Source: Bog-532 sp963833835 (GTDB lineage: Bacteria; Actinomycetota; Actinomycetes; Streptosporangiales; Streptosporangiaceae). Taken from it: a stretch of 64,000 nt of DNA. The notes beneath the pieces were generated by a model. The model was not told the DNA's origin. It made no database searches and worked only from the letters and a program-made list of their open reading frames with translations. Positions 16,515-24,454 of this stretch are shown here, one piece after another. Numbering within the stretch: the first letter of the stretch is position 1; every line of letters starts with the position of its first letter. The position numbers and the translations under genes are program-made. The stretch lies in the NCBI GenBank assembly GCA_963833835.1, contig CAWHZI010000002.1, forward strand, positions 37,827 through 101,826. Reading direction: 5' to 3'.

Positions 16515-18134
16515 GTGGCACACGTCGAGGCGGCGCACGTCGATTACTACCTGCCGGACGGCCGGTTGCTGCTGGCGGACGTCTCGTTCCGGGTCGGCGA
16601 GGGGCAGCCGGCCGCCCTGGTCGGCCCGAACGGCGCGGGCAAGACCACGCTGCTGCGCCTGCTGACCGGCGAGGTCGCGCCGGACGCGGGCTCGGTTACG
16701 GTGAGCGGATCGCTCGGGGTGATGCCGCAGTTCATCGGCTCGGTGCGGGACGACCGCACCGTCCGCGACCTGCTGGTCACGGTGGCGCCGCCGCGGATCC
16801 GCGACGCGGCCCGGGCCGTGGACCAGGCCGAGCTGGCCATCATGACCACGGACGACGAGGCCGCTCAGCTGGCCTACGCCCAGGCGCTCAGCGACTGGGG
16901 CGAGGCGGGCGGGTACCACGCGGAAGCGCTGTGGGACATCTGCACCATGGCCGCGCTGAGCGTGCCGTACGAGCAGGCCCAGTGGCGCGCGGTGACCACG
17001 CTGTCCGGTGGTGAGCAGAAGCGGCTGGTACTCGAGGCGCTGCTACGCGGCCCGGACGAGCTGCTGCTGCTGGACGAGCCGGACAACTACCTGGACGTGC
17101 CGGGCAAGGAGTGGCTGGAGCAACAGCTGCGCGACACCCGCAAGACCGTGCTGTTCGTCTCGCACGACCGGGAGTTGCTGGCCCGGGTGGCGCGCCGGCT
17201 GGTCAGCGTGGAGCCGGCTCCGGGTGGCAGCACCGTGTGGGTGCACGGCGGCGGGTTCGGGGCTTACCACGAGGCCCGTGCCCACCGGTTCGAGCGGTTC
17301 GAGGAGCTGCGCCGCCGCTGGGACGAGAAGCACGCCCAGCTCAAGCGGCTGGTGGCCGACATGCGTGGCTACGCGGGCCGCAGCGACGCGATGGCCTCCC
17401 GCTATCACGCGGCCCAGACCCGGCTGCGCATGTTCGAAGAGGCCGGGGCGCCACCGGAACCGCCGCGACCGCAGGACATCACCATGAAGCTGCGCGGCGG
17501 CCGGACCGGGGTCCGCGCCGTCACCTGCCAGCAACTGACCCTGACCGGCCTGATGCAGCCGTTCGACCTGGAGGTGTTCTACGGCGAGCGGGTCGCGGTG
17601 CTCGGCTCCAACGGGTCCGGCAAGAGCCACTTCCTGCGCCTGCTGGCCGGGCAGGACGTGGCCCACGAGGGTCAGTGGAAGCTGGGGGCCCGGGTCGTCC
17701 CGGGTTACTTCGCCCAGACCCACGCCAACCCCGGCCTGACCAGCCGAACGCTGGTGCAGATCTTGTGGGAGGACCAGGCCAAGAACCGTGGCGCGGCCAT
17801 GAACACGCTGCGCCGGTACGAGCTGGATGGTCAGGGGGACCAGCCGTTCGGGAAGCTGTCCGGCGGCCAGCAGGCCCGGTTCCAGATCCTGCTGCTGGAG
17901 CTGGCCGGCTCGACCGCGCTGCTGCTGGACGAGCCGACCGACAACCTGGACCTGGAGTCGGCCGAGGCGCTGCAGGACGGCCTGGCCGCCTTCGAGGGCA
18001 CGGTGCTGGTGGTCACGCACGACCGCTGGTTCGCCCGCTCCTTCGACCGCTACCTGATCTTCGGCGCAGACGGCCGGGTCCGGGAGACCAACGAGCCGGT
18101 CTGGGACGAGGCCCGGGTCAGCCGTAAGCGCTAA
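16515..18134 (+). CDS. ABC-F family ATP-binding cassette protein
   Basis: This 539-residue soluble protein has two ABC domains and no membrane segment, which defines ABC-F proteins that act on ribosomes (translation factors or antibiotic protection). Domain 1 has Walker A GPNGAGKTT (residues 37-45), signature LSGGEQKR and Walker B LLLLDEPDNYLD. Domain 2 has GSNGSGKS, LSGGQQAR and ALLLDEPTDNLD. The linker between them is charged and helical (FERFEELRRRWDEKHAQLKR), as in the family's P-site tRNA-interacting motif. The start is a GTG at 16515. It is divergent from tetR and convergent with the polyprenyl transferase gene. Whether it is a housekeeping factor or a resistance protein cannot be decided here. 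Confidence 0.92.
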   Translation: MAHVEAAHVDYYLPDGRLLLADVSFRVGEGQPAALVGPNGAGKTTLLRLLTGEVAPDAGSVTVSGSLGVMPQFIGSVRDDRTVRDLLVTVAPPRIRDAARAVDQAELAIMTTDDEAAQLAYAQALSDWGEAGGYHAEALWDICTMAALSVPYEQAQWRAVTTLSGGEQKRLVLEALLRGPDELLLLDEPDNYLDVPGKEWLEQQLRDTRKTVLFVSHDRELLARVARRLVSVEPAPGGSTVWVHGGGFGAYHEARAHRFERFEELRRRWDEKHAQLKRLVADMRGYAGRSDAMASRYHAAQTRLRMFEEAGAPPEPPRPQDITMKLRGGRTGVRAVTCQQLTLTGLMQPFDLEVFYGERVAVLGSNGSGKSHFLRLLAGQDVAHEGQWKLGARVVPGYFAQTHANPGLTSRTLVQILWEDQAKNRGAAMNTLRRYELDGQGDQPFGKLSGGQQARFQILLLELAGSTALLLDEPTDNLDLESAEALQDGLAAFEGTVLVVTHDRWFARSFDRYLIFGADGRVRETNEPVWDEARVSRKR

Positions 18135-18149
18135 CGGGTCAGCCGCCCC

Positions 18150-19613
18150 CTAGTAAGCGCCCGAGCCGCGTATCACCGCGAAGGCGGTCTTCCACAAGAT
18201 CTGCAGGTCGAGGGCGACCGACCAGTTCTCCACGTACCGCACGTCGAGCCGGACCGCCTCGTCGTAAGGCAGGTTGGACCGCCCGCTGACCTGCCACAGA
18301 CCGGTGATGCCCGGCTGGACCTTGAGCCGCCGCTGCATGTCATACCCATACTTCTCGGCCTCCGCCGGCAGCGCCGGGCGCGGCCCGACCAGCGACATTT
18401 CGCCCATCACGACGTTGATGAGCTGCGGCAGCTCGTCCAGCGACCAGCGCCGCAGCAAGCTGCCGACCCGGGTGATGCGCGGGTCCCGGCGCATCTTGAA
18501 CAGGACCCCGCCAGCCGACTCGTTCAGCGCGGCCAGCTCGGCCTTGCGTGCTTCGGCGTCCACCACCATCGTCCGGAACTTCCACACCTGGAACGTGCCG
18601 CCGTTCTTGCCCACCCTGGTCTGCCGGAAGAACACCGGCCCGGGGTCGGTGACCCGGATGGCCACGCCGATGGCCGCGAACACTGGCAGCAGCGCCAGCA
18701 GCGCCAGCCCGGCCGCCGTCCGGTCGAGGGCGCCCTTGACAACCCGCTTGGCCCCGCCCAGCTCAACGTGATCAACGTGCAGCAGGGGCAAGCCGGCCAC
18801 CGGGCGGATGGTGGTCCGGGGGCCCGCGACGTCCAGCAGGGCCGCCGCCACGCACAGATCGGTGCTGGTCGTCTCCAGTTCCCAGCCGAGCCGGCGCAGC
18901 CGCGTGCCGTCCATCTCCGGGCAGGAAAGGACGGCCACGGTGTCCGCGCCGAAGTAGTCCACCGCGGCGACGATGCTGTCCAGATCGCCGAACACCGGGA
19001 TGTCCTCGATCGCGGGCGGCTGGGTGGAGCCGGCCAGGCAGGCACCGACCATGGACATCCCGTGGTAGCTGTGCTTGCTCAGCATGTCGGCCAGTTGCGC
19101 CACCGCCTGCGCGTGGCCGACCACCACCACCCGGCGCAGGCACTGCCCGGCACTGCGCATGCGGTGCAGGTGCTTGCGCAGCCAGTAGCGCATCGACAGG
19201 TCCAGCAATGCGGTCAAGGGCATGGCCACCGCCACGTAGCCACGGGCGATGTCGAGCTTGAACGCATAGGAAACGATGGCTACCGCGGCGGTCAGGCTGA
19301 CCGCGGCGTTGAGCACGCGGCGGAATTCGTCGGAGCCGACTCCGATGAACCGGGAATCGTAGCCTCCCGCCAAGTTGACCGAGACCAGCCAGAGCAACGG
19401 AAGAGCGCCGGTGAAAACCAGATACTTGACCGGTTGAGCGCCCTGGCTGACAAACCGAGCCTGAACGGCAATTACTCCACCCAGGACAGCACAGGCGAAA
19501 TCGCCGATCCCGGCGCGCCACAGATAGGCCCGAACCCAGGCGGCATAATTCTGCGATGCCAGGAGCGCTTGGCGGCCGGTAAACGGCTGGGCAACGACTG
19601 ACTGACCAGCCAT
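18150..19613 (-). CDS. Exopolysaccharide polyprenyl-phosphate glycosyl-1-phosphate transferase (WbaP/WcaJ-like)
   Basis: This 487-residue membrane protein starts glycan repeat-unit synthesis by moving a sugar-1-phosphate onto undecaprenyl phosphate. About five N-terminal hydrophobic segments precede a central Rossmann-like domain (RVVVVGHAQAVAQLAD). The C-terminal bacterial sugar transferase domain carries FFRQTRVGKNGGTFQVWKFR, LRRWSLDELPQLINVVMGEM, SLVGPRPALP, PGITGLWQVSGRSNLP and DVRYVENWSV. The layout is that of the PHPT superfamily. It is divergent from the sugar dehydrogenase that heads the exopolysaccharide operon, across 377 bp. Confidence 0.93.
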   Translation of the reverse strand: MAGQSVVAQPFTGRQALLASQNYAAWVRAYLWRAGIGDFACAVLGGVIAVQARFVSQGAQPVKYLVFTGALPLLWLVSVNLAGGYDSRFIGVGSDEFRRVLNAAVSLTAAVAIVSYAFKLDIARGYVAVAMPLTALLDLSMRYWLRKHLHRMRSAGQCLRRVVVVGHAQAVAQLADMLSKHSYHGMSMVGACLAGSTQPPAIEDIPVFGDLDSIVAAVDYFGADTVAVLSCPEMDGTRLRRLGWELETTSTDLCVAAALLDVAGPRTTIRPVAGLPLLHVDHVELGGAKRVVKGALDRTAAGLALLALLPVFAAIGVAIRVTDPGPVFFRQTRVGKNGGTFQVWKFRTMVVDAEARKAELAALNESAGGVLFKMRRDPRITRVGSLLRRWSLDELPQLINVVMGEMSLVGPRPALPAEAEKYGYDMQRRLKVQPGITGLWQVSGRSNLPYDEAVRLDVRYVENWSVALDLQILWKTAFAVIRGSGAY

Positions 19614-19990
19614 GCGTTACCGGCCCCGGTCCTGTCCGAGCGCGAATAGCTCATTGTTCCTGGCCATAAGGCCACCTCCCCCTCTGACGCCGTTCCGGCG
19701 CGGACCATCACCACTCCCAGGTCCGCGGTCAGCGGGGTAAAGCGGCTCGGGGAGATCACGTCAAAAGAGCTGCTGAGAGCGACGCGTGATACATCCAGCC
19801 GAGCTTTGTCTGGCAGTTTCCATCGGTAATGACTTTGAGTTACCCGGCGTAACTATTAGTCAAGGGGTTTGCGTCCGAATGGCTACTTTAAGTAATTAAC
19901 TCCGTCGCGTATCACCGACGCGAACCCAGTGCTCATATGCGCAGGTTCTGTGGGCGAGGTGCCTACGTCAGGAATCAAGTCGGAGGACGC
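19614..19990. promoter_or_regulatory. Divergent promoter region of the exopolysaccharide locus
   Basis: This region has no gene. It is AT-richer than its flanks and holds AGTTAC-ccggc-GTAACT (19838-19854), a perfect 6-bp dyad with a 5-nt spacer and a plausible operator. An AT-rich stretch CTACTTTAAGTAATTAAC follows at about 19882-19899. I could not assign unambiguous -35/-10 elements. Position alone implies that control of both the initiating transferase and the main operon is exerted here. Confidence 0.5.
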
Positions 19991-21313
19991 ATGAAGGTAG
20001 CGGTGTTCGGGCTCGGATACGTCGGGACGGTGACGGCCGCCTGCCTGGCCTCGCACAACCACGACGTCTGGGGCGTGGACGTCGACCAGGCCAAGGTGGA
20101 TGACATCCGAGCCGGCCGTAGCCCCGTGGCCGAGCCCGGCCTGGATGCGCTGATCGCCCAGGCGGTCAGGGACGAAACACTGCACGCCACCACGTCCTGC
20201 GCGGACGCGCTCGACGAGGCCGAGATCTCGCTGGTCTGCGTGGGCACACCGTCGACCGCCGGTGGCGCCACCGACCTGTCCTACATCCGCCGCTCGGTGG
20301 ACGACATCGTGGTCGCACTGCAGGTCGCGGTGCCCCCGGCCTCTGGTCGCCACAGCGTGGTCATCCGCAGCACGGTCCCGCCGGGCACGATCGACAAGGC
20401 CGTGCTGCCCGCGCTGACCACGGGGCTGGTCGGCACTCCGATCACCCCGGGCGCGGCCATGTGCCCGGAGTTCCTCCGCGAGGGCTCCGGGGTGGCCGAC
20501 TTCTTCAACGCGCCGCTGATGGTGGTGGGCACCTCGGACCCGTACGTGGCCGAGACCGTCACCGGCCTGTTCGGCTTCCTCGACGAACCGGCCAAGGTGG
20601 TCGAGCCACGCACCGCGGAGTCGCTCAAGTACGCCTGCAACGCCTTCCACGCGACCAAGGTGTCATTCGCCAACGAGATGGCGCGCCTGCTGCGCCGGGT
20701 CGGCGTGGACTCGCGTGAGGTCATGTCGCTGTTCTGCGAAGACCAGGTGCTGAACATCTCACCGGCCTACCTGCGGCCAGGCTTCGCCTTCGGCGGGTCC
20801 TGCCTGCCCAAGGACCTCCGTTCGCTGCTGCACCTGGGCCGGGTCAACGGCGCGGACCTGCCGATGCTGTCCGGGACGCTGGCCACGAACGAACTGGTCA
20901 TCAGGGACGTGGTGGACCGGGTGGTCGCCTCCGACGGCCGCACCGTGGCGCTGCTCGGCCTCAGCTTCAAGAACGACACCGACGACCTGCGGGAGAGTCC
21001 CAATGTCGAGCTGGCCGAACGGCTGATCGGCAAGGGCTTCCACGTCCGCATCTACGACCCGGTGGTCAACCCGGCCAAGCTGATCGGCGCCAACCGCCGG
21101 CACATCGAGGCCAAGCTGCCGCACCTGGGGCGGCTGCTCGCGCACGAGCCCGGCCAGGCGCTGCACGGCGCCGACATCGCGATCGTCTCATCCGGTGACC
21201 AGGCCGTTCGTCAAGCCCTGCTCGGGTCCGCGCCCCGGCACCTGTTCGACCTGAACGGGCGGCTGGGCCCGGAGATCGAGGCGCTGCCCGGCTACGAGGG
21301 GGTCGGCTGGTGA
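19991..21313 (+). CDS. Nucleotide-sugar 6-dehydrogenase (UDP-glucose/GDP-mannose dehydrogenase family)
   Basis: This 440-residue NAD-dependent enzyme oxidises the C6 of a nucleotide hexose to a uronic acid. The N-terminal Rossmann motif is VFGLGYVGTVTA. The catalytic cysteine is in FAFGGSCLPKDLRSL (Cys271), and that wording is closer to GDP-mannose dehydrogenase (AlgD) than to typical UDP-glucose dehydrogenases. LGLSFKNDTDDLRESP and the C-terminal domain are complete. The ATG at 19991 is chosen because CGGAGGA stands 4 nt before it; a frame open further upstream lacks a site. Its stop overlaps the next GTG (GTGA), so it leads the operon. Product identity (GlcA or ManA nucleotide) is uncertain. 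Confidence 0.93.
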   Translation: MKVAVFGLGYVGTVTAACLASHNHDVWGVDVDQAKVDDIRAGRSPVAEPGLDALIAQAVRDETLHATTSCADALDEAEISLVCVGTPSTAGGATDLSYIRRSVDDIVVALQVAVPPASGRHSVVIRSTVPPGTIDKAVLPALTTGLVGTPITPGAAMCPEFLREGSGVADFFNAPLMVVGTSDPYVAETVTGLFGFLDEPAKVVEPRTAESLKYACNAFHATKVSFANEMARLLRRVGVDSREVMSLFCEDQVLNISPAYLRPGFAFGGSCLPKDLRSLLHLGRVNGADLPMLSGTLATNELVIRDVVDRVVASDGRTVALLGLSFKNDTDDLRESPNVELAERLIGKGFHVRIYDPVVNPAKLIGANRRHIEAKLPHLGRLLAHEPGQALHGADIAIVSSGDQAVRQALLGSAPRHLFDLNGRLGPEIEALPGYEGVGW

Positions 21314-22506
21314 CCAGGATCCTCATCATCGTCCAGAACCTGCCGGTGCCGTTCGACCGGCGGGTGTGGCTGGAGAGCCAGGCCCTGGCCGCGGACGGCT
21401 ACCAGGTCACGGTGGTGTGCCCCAAGGGCAAGGGCGACCCGGGCTACCAGGTCCTCGACGGGATCGAGATCTACAAGTACCGGCCGTACGCGCCGGGCGG
21501 CAGCAAGGTCAGCTTCGTCACCGAGTACGCCTACTCGTTCCTGGCCACGGCCTGGCAGACGTTCAAGGCCCGGCGGCGCGGGCGGTTCGCGGTCATGCAG
21601 GCGTGCAACCCGCCGGACATCTTCTGGCCGCTCGGGCTGATCCTGCGGACCCTGGACCGGACGAAGTTCGTGTTCGACCACCACGACCTGTGCCCCGAGC
21701 TGTACCTGTCCCGGTTCCCGGGCGACGAGACCCAGGGCCCGTCTCTTCCCTACCGCGGGCTGCGGGCGCTGGAACGGGCCACCCACCGGACCGCGGACCA
21801 CGTGATCTCCACCAACGACTCCTATCGCGAGGTGGCGATCAGCCGCAGCGGCAAGAAGCCCGCCGATGTCACCGTGGTCCGTACCGGTCCGGATCCGGAC
21901 CGGCTGCGCCGCGGCGAGCCTCACGCCGAACTGCGCCGCGGCCGGAAGTACCTGGCCGCCTACATCGGGGTCATGGGCCCTCAGGACGGGGTCGACATCG
22001 TGGTCCGGGCGGCCGATGTGATCGTGCACGAGCTGGGCCGCGACGACATCGCGTTCACCCTGATCGGCTCGGGCGACTGCTACGGCGAGCTGGTCGCGTT
22101 GCGGGACGAGCTGGGGCTGGCCGGGCACGTCGAGTTCACCGGGCGGGCGCCCGACGAATTGGTCGGGCAGATCATGTCAAGCGCGGACGCCGGCCTGTCG
22201 CCGGACCCGAAGAATCCGCTCAACGACGTGTCCACGATGAACAAAACCATGGAGTACATGGCCTTCGAGCTCCCGGTGGTCGCGTTCGACCTGCGCGAGA
22301 CCCGGGTCTCAGCGGCCGACGCCGCCGTGTACGTCACGCCGAACGACGTGCGGGAGTACGCCAAGGCAATTGTGGCCCTGATGGACGACGAGGCCCAGCG
22401 GACCCAGATGGGTAAACGGGGCCGGGCCCGGGTCGAGCAGGAGCTGGCCTGGTCCTACCAGAGGCGCGCCTACGTGAACGTCTACCAGCAGCTGACCGGA
22501 GGCTGA
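21310..22506 (+). CDS. Glycosyltransferase family 4 protein
   Basis: This 398-residue GT-B fold enzyme transfers a sugar during repeat-unit assembly at the inner membrane face. The N-terminal RILIIVQNLPVPFDRRVWLE is typical of exopolysaccharide GT4 enzymes. In the donor domain, YIGVMGPQDGVDI, FTLIGSGDCYGE and SADAGLSPDPKNPLNDVSTM form the nucleotide-sugar site, with the NKTMEYMAFELPVVAFD segment taking the usual EX7E-like place. The GTG start overlaps the dehydrogenase stop, and asnB follows after 1 nt. The sugar is unknown; a uronic acid made by the preceding gene product is one possibility. Confidence 0.9.
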   Translation: MTRILIIVQNLPVPFDRRVWLESQALAADGYQVTVVCPKGKGDPGYQVLDGIEIYKYRPYAPGGSKVSFVTEYAYSFLATAWQTFKARRRGRFAVMQACNPPDIFWPLGLILRTLDRTKFVFDHHDLCPELYLSRFPGDETQGPSLPYRGLRALERATHRTADHVISTNDSYREVAISRSGKKPADVTVVRTGPDPDRLRRGEPHAELRRGRKYLAAYIGVMGPQDGVDIVVRAADVIVHELGRDDIAFTLIGSGDCYGELVALRDELGLAGHVEFTGRAPDELVGQIMSSADAGLSPDPKNPLNDVSTMNKTMEYMAFELPVVAFDLRETRVSAADAAVYVTPNDVREYAKAIVALMDDEAQRTQMGKRGRARVEQELAWSYQRRAYVNVYQQLTGG

Positions 22507-22507
22507 C

Positions 22508-24415
22508 GTGTGCGGAATTGCTGGGTGCTACCAGCAGGCCGACGGCCACAAGCTGGTGGACGTCATGACCGACCGGATCGCGCACCGCGGCCCGGACGCA
22601 GCCGGGCGGTGGGACCACGAAGACGACCGGGTCGCAGTCCAGCTCGGTCACCGCAGGCTGTCGATCATCGACCTCAGCACCGCCGCTGACCAGCCGCTGA
22701 CCAAGGACGGCCTGACCCTCGTCTACAACGGTGAGCTGTACAACTTCCAGCTGCTGCGGGCCGAACTGGCCGCCCGCGGTACCCGGTTCGTCACCAGGTC
22801 CGACACCGAGGTCGTGCTGGAGGCCTGGCGGACCTGGGGCCCGGACGCGCTGACCCGGTTCCGCGGCATGTTCGCGTTCGCGCTGTTCGACCAGCGGTCC
22901 GGCGAGCTGATCCTGGCCCGGGACCCGCTCGGCATCAAGCCGCTGTACTACCGGGAGCGCGGCCAGGGAGTGGTGTTCGCCTCCGAGCTCAAGGCGTTCG
23001 CGGCCGCGATCGGCTCCGAGCTGCGGGTCGAGCCGGGGGCCCTGGTGGCCTCGATGCTCTACTACTGGCTGCCCGAGCAGCGGTGCGCGATCGACGGGGT
23101 GCACAAGCTCCCCGCCGGGTCGTGGGCCCGGTTCACCCCGGACGGCCGCCGCACCGTGCAGCAGTACTGGCGGATGGCGGACGTGGCTGCCGAAGCCGCG
23201 GCCGGCCCGCCCGCTGATCTGGGCGCGGTGATCGAGGAGTCGGTCGCCGCCCACCTGGTCTCCGATGTGCCGGTGTCCAGCTTCCTGTCCGGCGGCCTGG
23301 ACTCCAGCATCATCACCGTGCTGGCGCACCGGGACAACCCCGGCATCGACGCCTACACGATCGCGTTCCGGGCCGAAGATCAGCGCCTGGAGGCCATGCC
23401 CGACGACGCGCGTTACGCCCGCAAGGTCGCCGATCAGTACGGCATCAAGCTGCACGAGATCGAGATCTCGCCTGACATCGTTGACATGCTGCCGCGGATC
23501 GTGGACGTGCTGGATGAGCCGATCGGCGACCCGGCCGCCCTCAACACGCTGCTCATGTGCGAGGCCGCGCGGGAGCGCGGAGTCAAGGTCATCTTGTCCG
23601 GGATGGGTGCCGACGAGCTGTTCGGCGGCTACCGCAAGCACCTGGCCTGCGTCATGGCCAGTAACTATGGCAAGCTGCCGGGCTTCGCCCGGGCTGGGGT
23701 ACGGGCCACCGTCGATCGCCTGCCGGTCAGCGCGGCCGGCCGGGGGCTGCGCTACCCGCGCTGGGCCAAGCGCTTCCTGACCTTCGCCGAGCTGCCCGAG
23801 GAACCCCGGTTCCGGCGCAGCTACACCCTCTACGACCCGCCCGAGCTGGCCGCGCTGATCAGCCCGGACCTGGCTGGCTACGTGGACCAGGTGGTCGAGG
23901 AGCATCGCGAGGTCTACACCGACAACGAGCTGCCGGACGAGATCAACCGGATGTGCCTGGCCGACACGCGCATGTTCCTGCCCGGCCTCAACCTGGCCTA
24001 CACCGACCGGGCCAGCATGGCCGCCTCGGTCGAGGTCCGGACCCCGTTCGTGGATCCGGTGGTAGCCCGGGCCGCGTTCTCCTTCGACGGGCCCAGCAAG
24101 ATCCACCACCGCCGGGGCAAGGTCGCGCTCAAGCAGGCTGGGGAGAGCTGGCTGCCGCACGAGATCGTGCACCGGCCCAAGGCCTCGTTCAGCGCCCCGC
24201 TGCGCGCCTGGGTCCGCAACGACCTGCATGACGTCATCCAGGACGTGCTCGTCGGCGGCGAGCTGGCCGGATCCGGGATGATCCGGCGCGACGCCCTGCT
24301 GGGCCTGATCGCCGACGACCAGGCCGGCCGTGAAGACCGCTCGAAGCAGCTGTGGCAGTTGCTGACCCTGGAGCTCTGGCACCGCCATGCTCGCTCCCTC
24401 GGCGTAGCCAGCTGA
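22508..24415 (+). CDS. asnB: Glutamine-dependent asparagine synthase-type amidotransferase
   Basis: This 635-residue AsnB-family protein has the class II glutaminase domain beginning with Cys2 (GTG-TGC, M-C-G-I-A-G). FRGMFAFALFD and RDPLGIKPLYY follow. The synthetase domain has the ATP-binding SFLSGGLDSSIITVLA and LSGMGADELFGGYRKHL. Inside a polysaccharide operon such proteins often act on sugar uronates: WbpS-type enzymes amidate the carboxyl of uronic acids using glutamine nitrogen. Since the operon starts with a uronate-forming dehydrogenase, uronamide formation is a good inference, but true asparagine synthesis is not excluded. Confidence 0.9.
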   Translation: MCGIAGCYQQADGHKLVDVMTDRIAHRGPDAAGRWDHEDDRVAVQLGHRRLSIIDLSTAADQPLTKDGLTLVYNGELYNFQLLRAELAARGTRFVTRSDTEVVLEAWRTWGPDALTRFRGMFAFALFDQRSGELILARDPLGIKPLYYRERGQGVVFASELKAFAAAIGSELRVEPGALVASMLYYWLPEQRCAIDGVHKLPAGSWARFTPDGRRTVQQYWRMADVAAEAAAGPPADLGAVIEESVAAHLVSDVPVSSFLSGGLDSSIITVLAHRDNPGIDAYTIAFRAEDQRLEAMPDDARYARKVADQYGIKLHEIEISPDIVDMLPRIVDVLDEPIGDPAALNTLLMCEAARERGVKVILSGMGADELFGGYRKHLACVMASNYGKLPGFARAGVRATVDRLPVSAAGRGLRYPRWAKRFLTFAELPEEPRFRRSYTLYDPPELAALISPDLAGYVDQVVEEHREVYTDNELPDEINRMCLADTRMFLPGLNLAYTDRASMAASVEVRTPFVDPVVARAAFSFDGPSKIHHRRGKVALKQAGESWLPHEIVHRPKASFSAPLRAWVRNDLHDVIQDVLVGGELAGSGMIRRDALLGLIADDQAGREDRSKQLWQLLTLELWHRHARSLGVAS

Positions 24416-24454
24416 CCGCGAGAACACCTCACCGCCCTTTGAGCAGAGGAAACG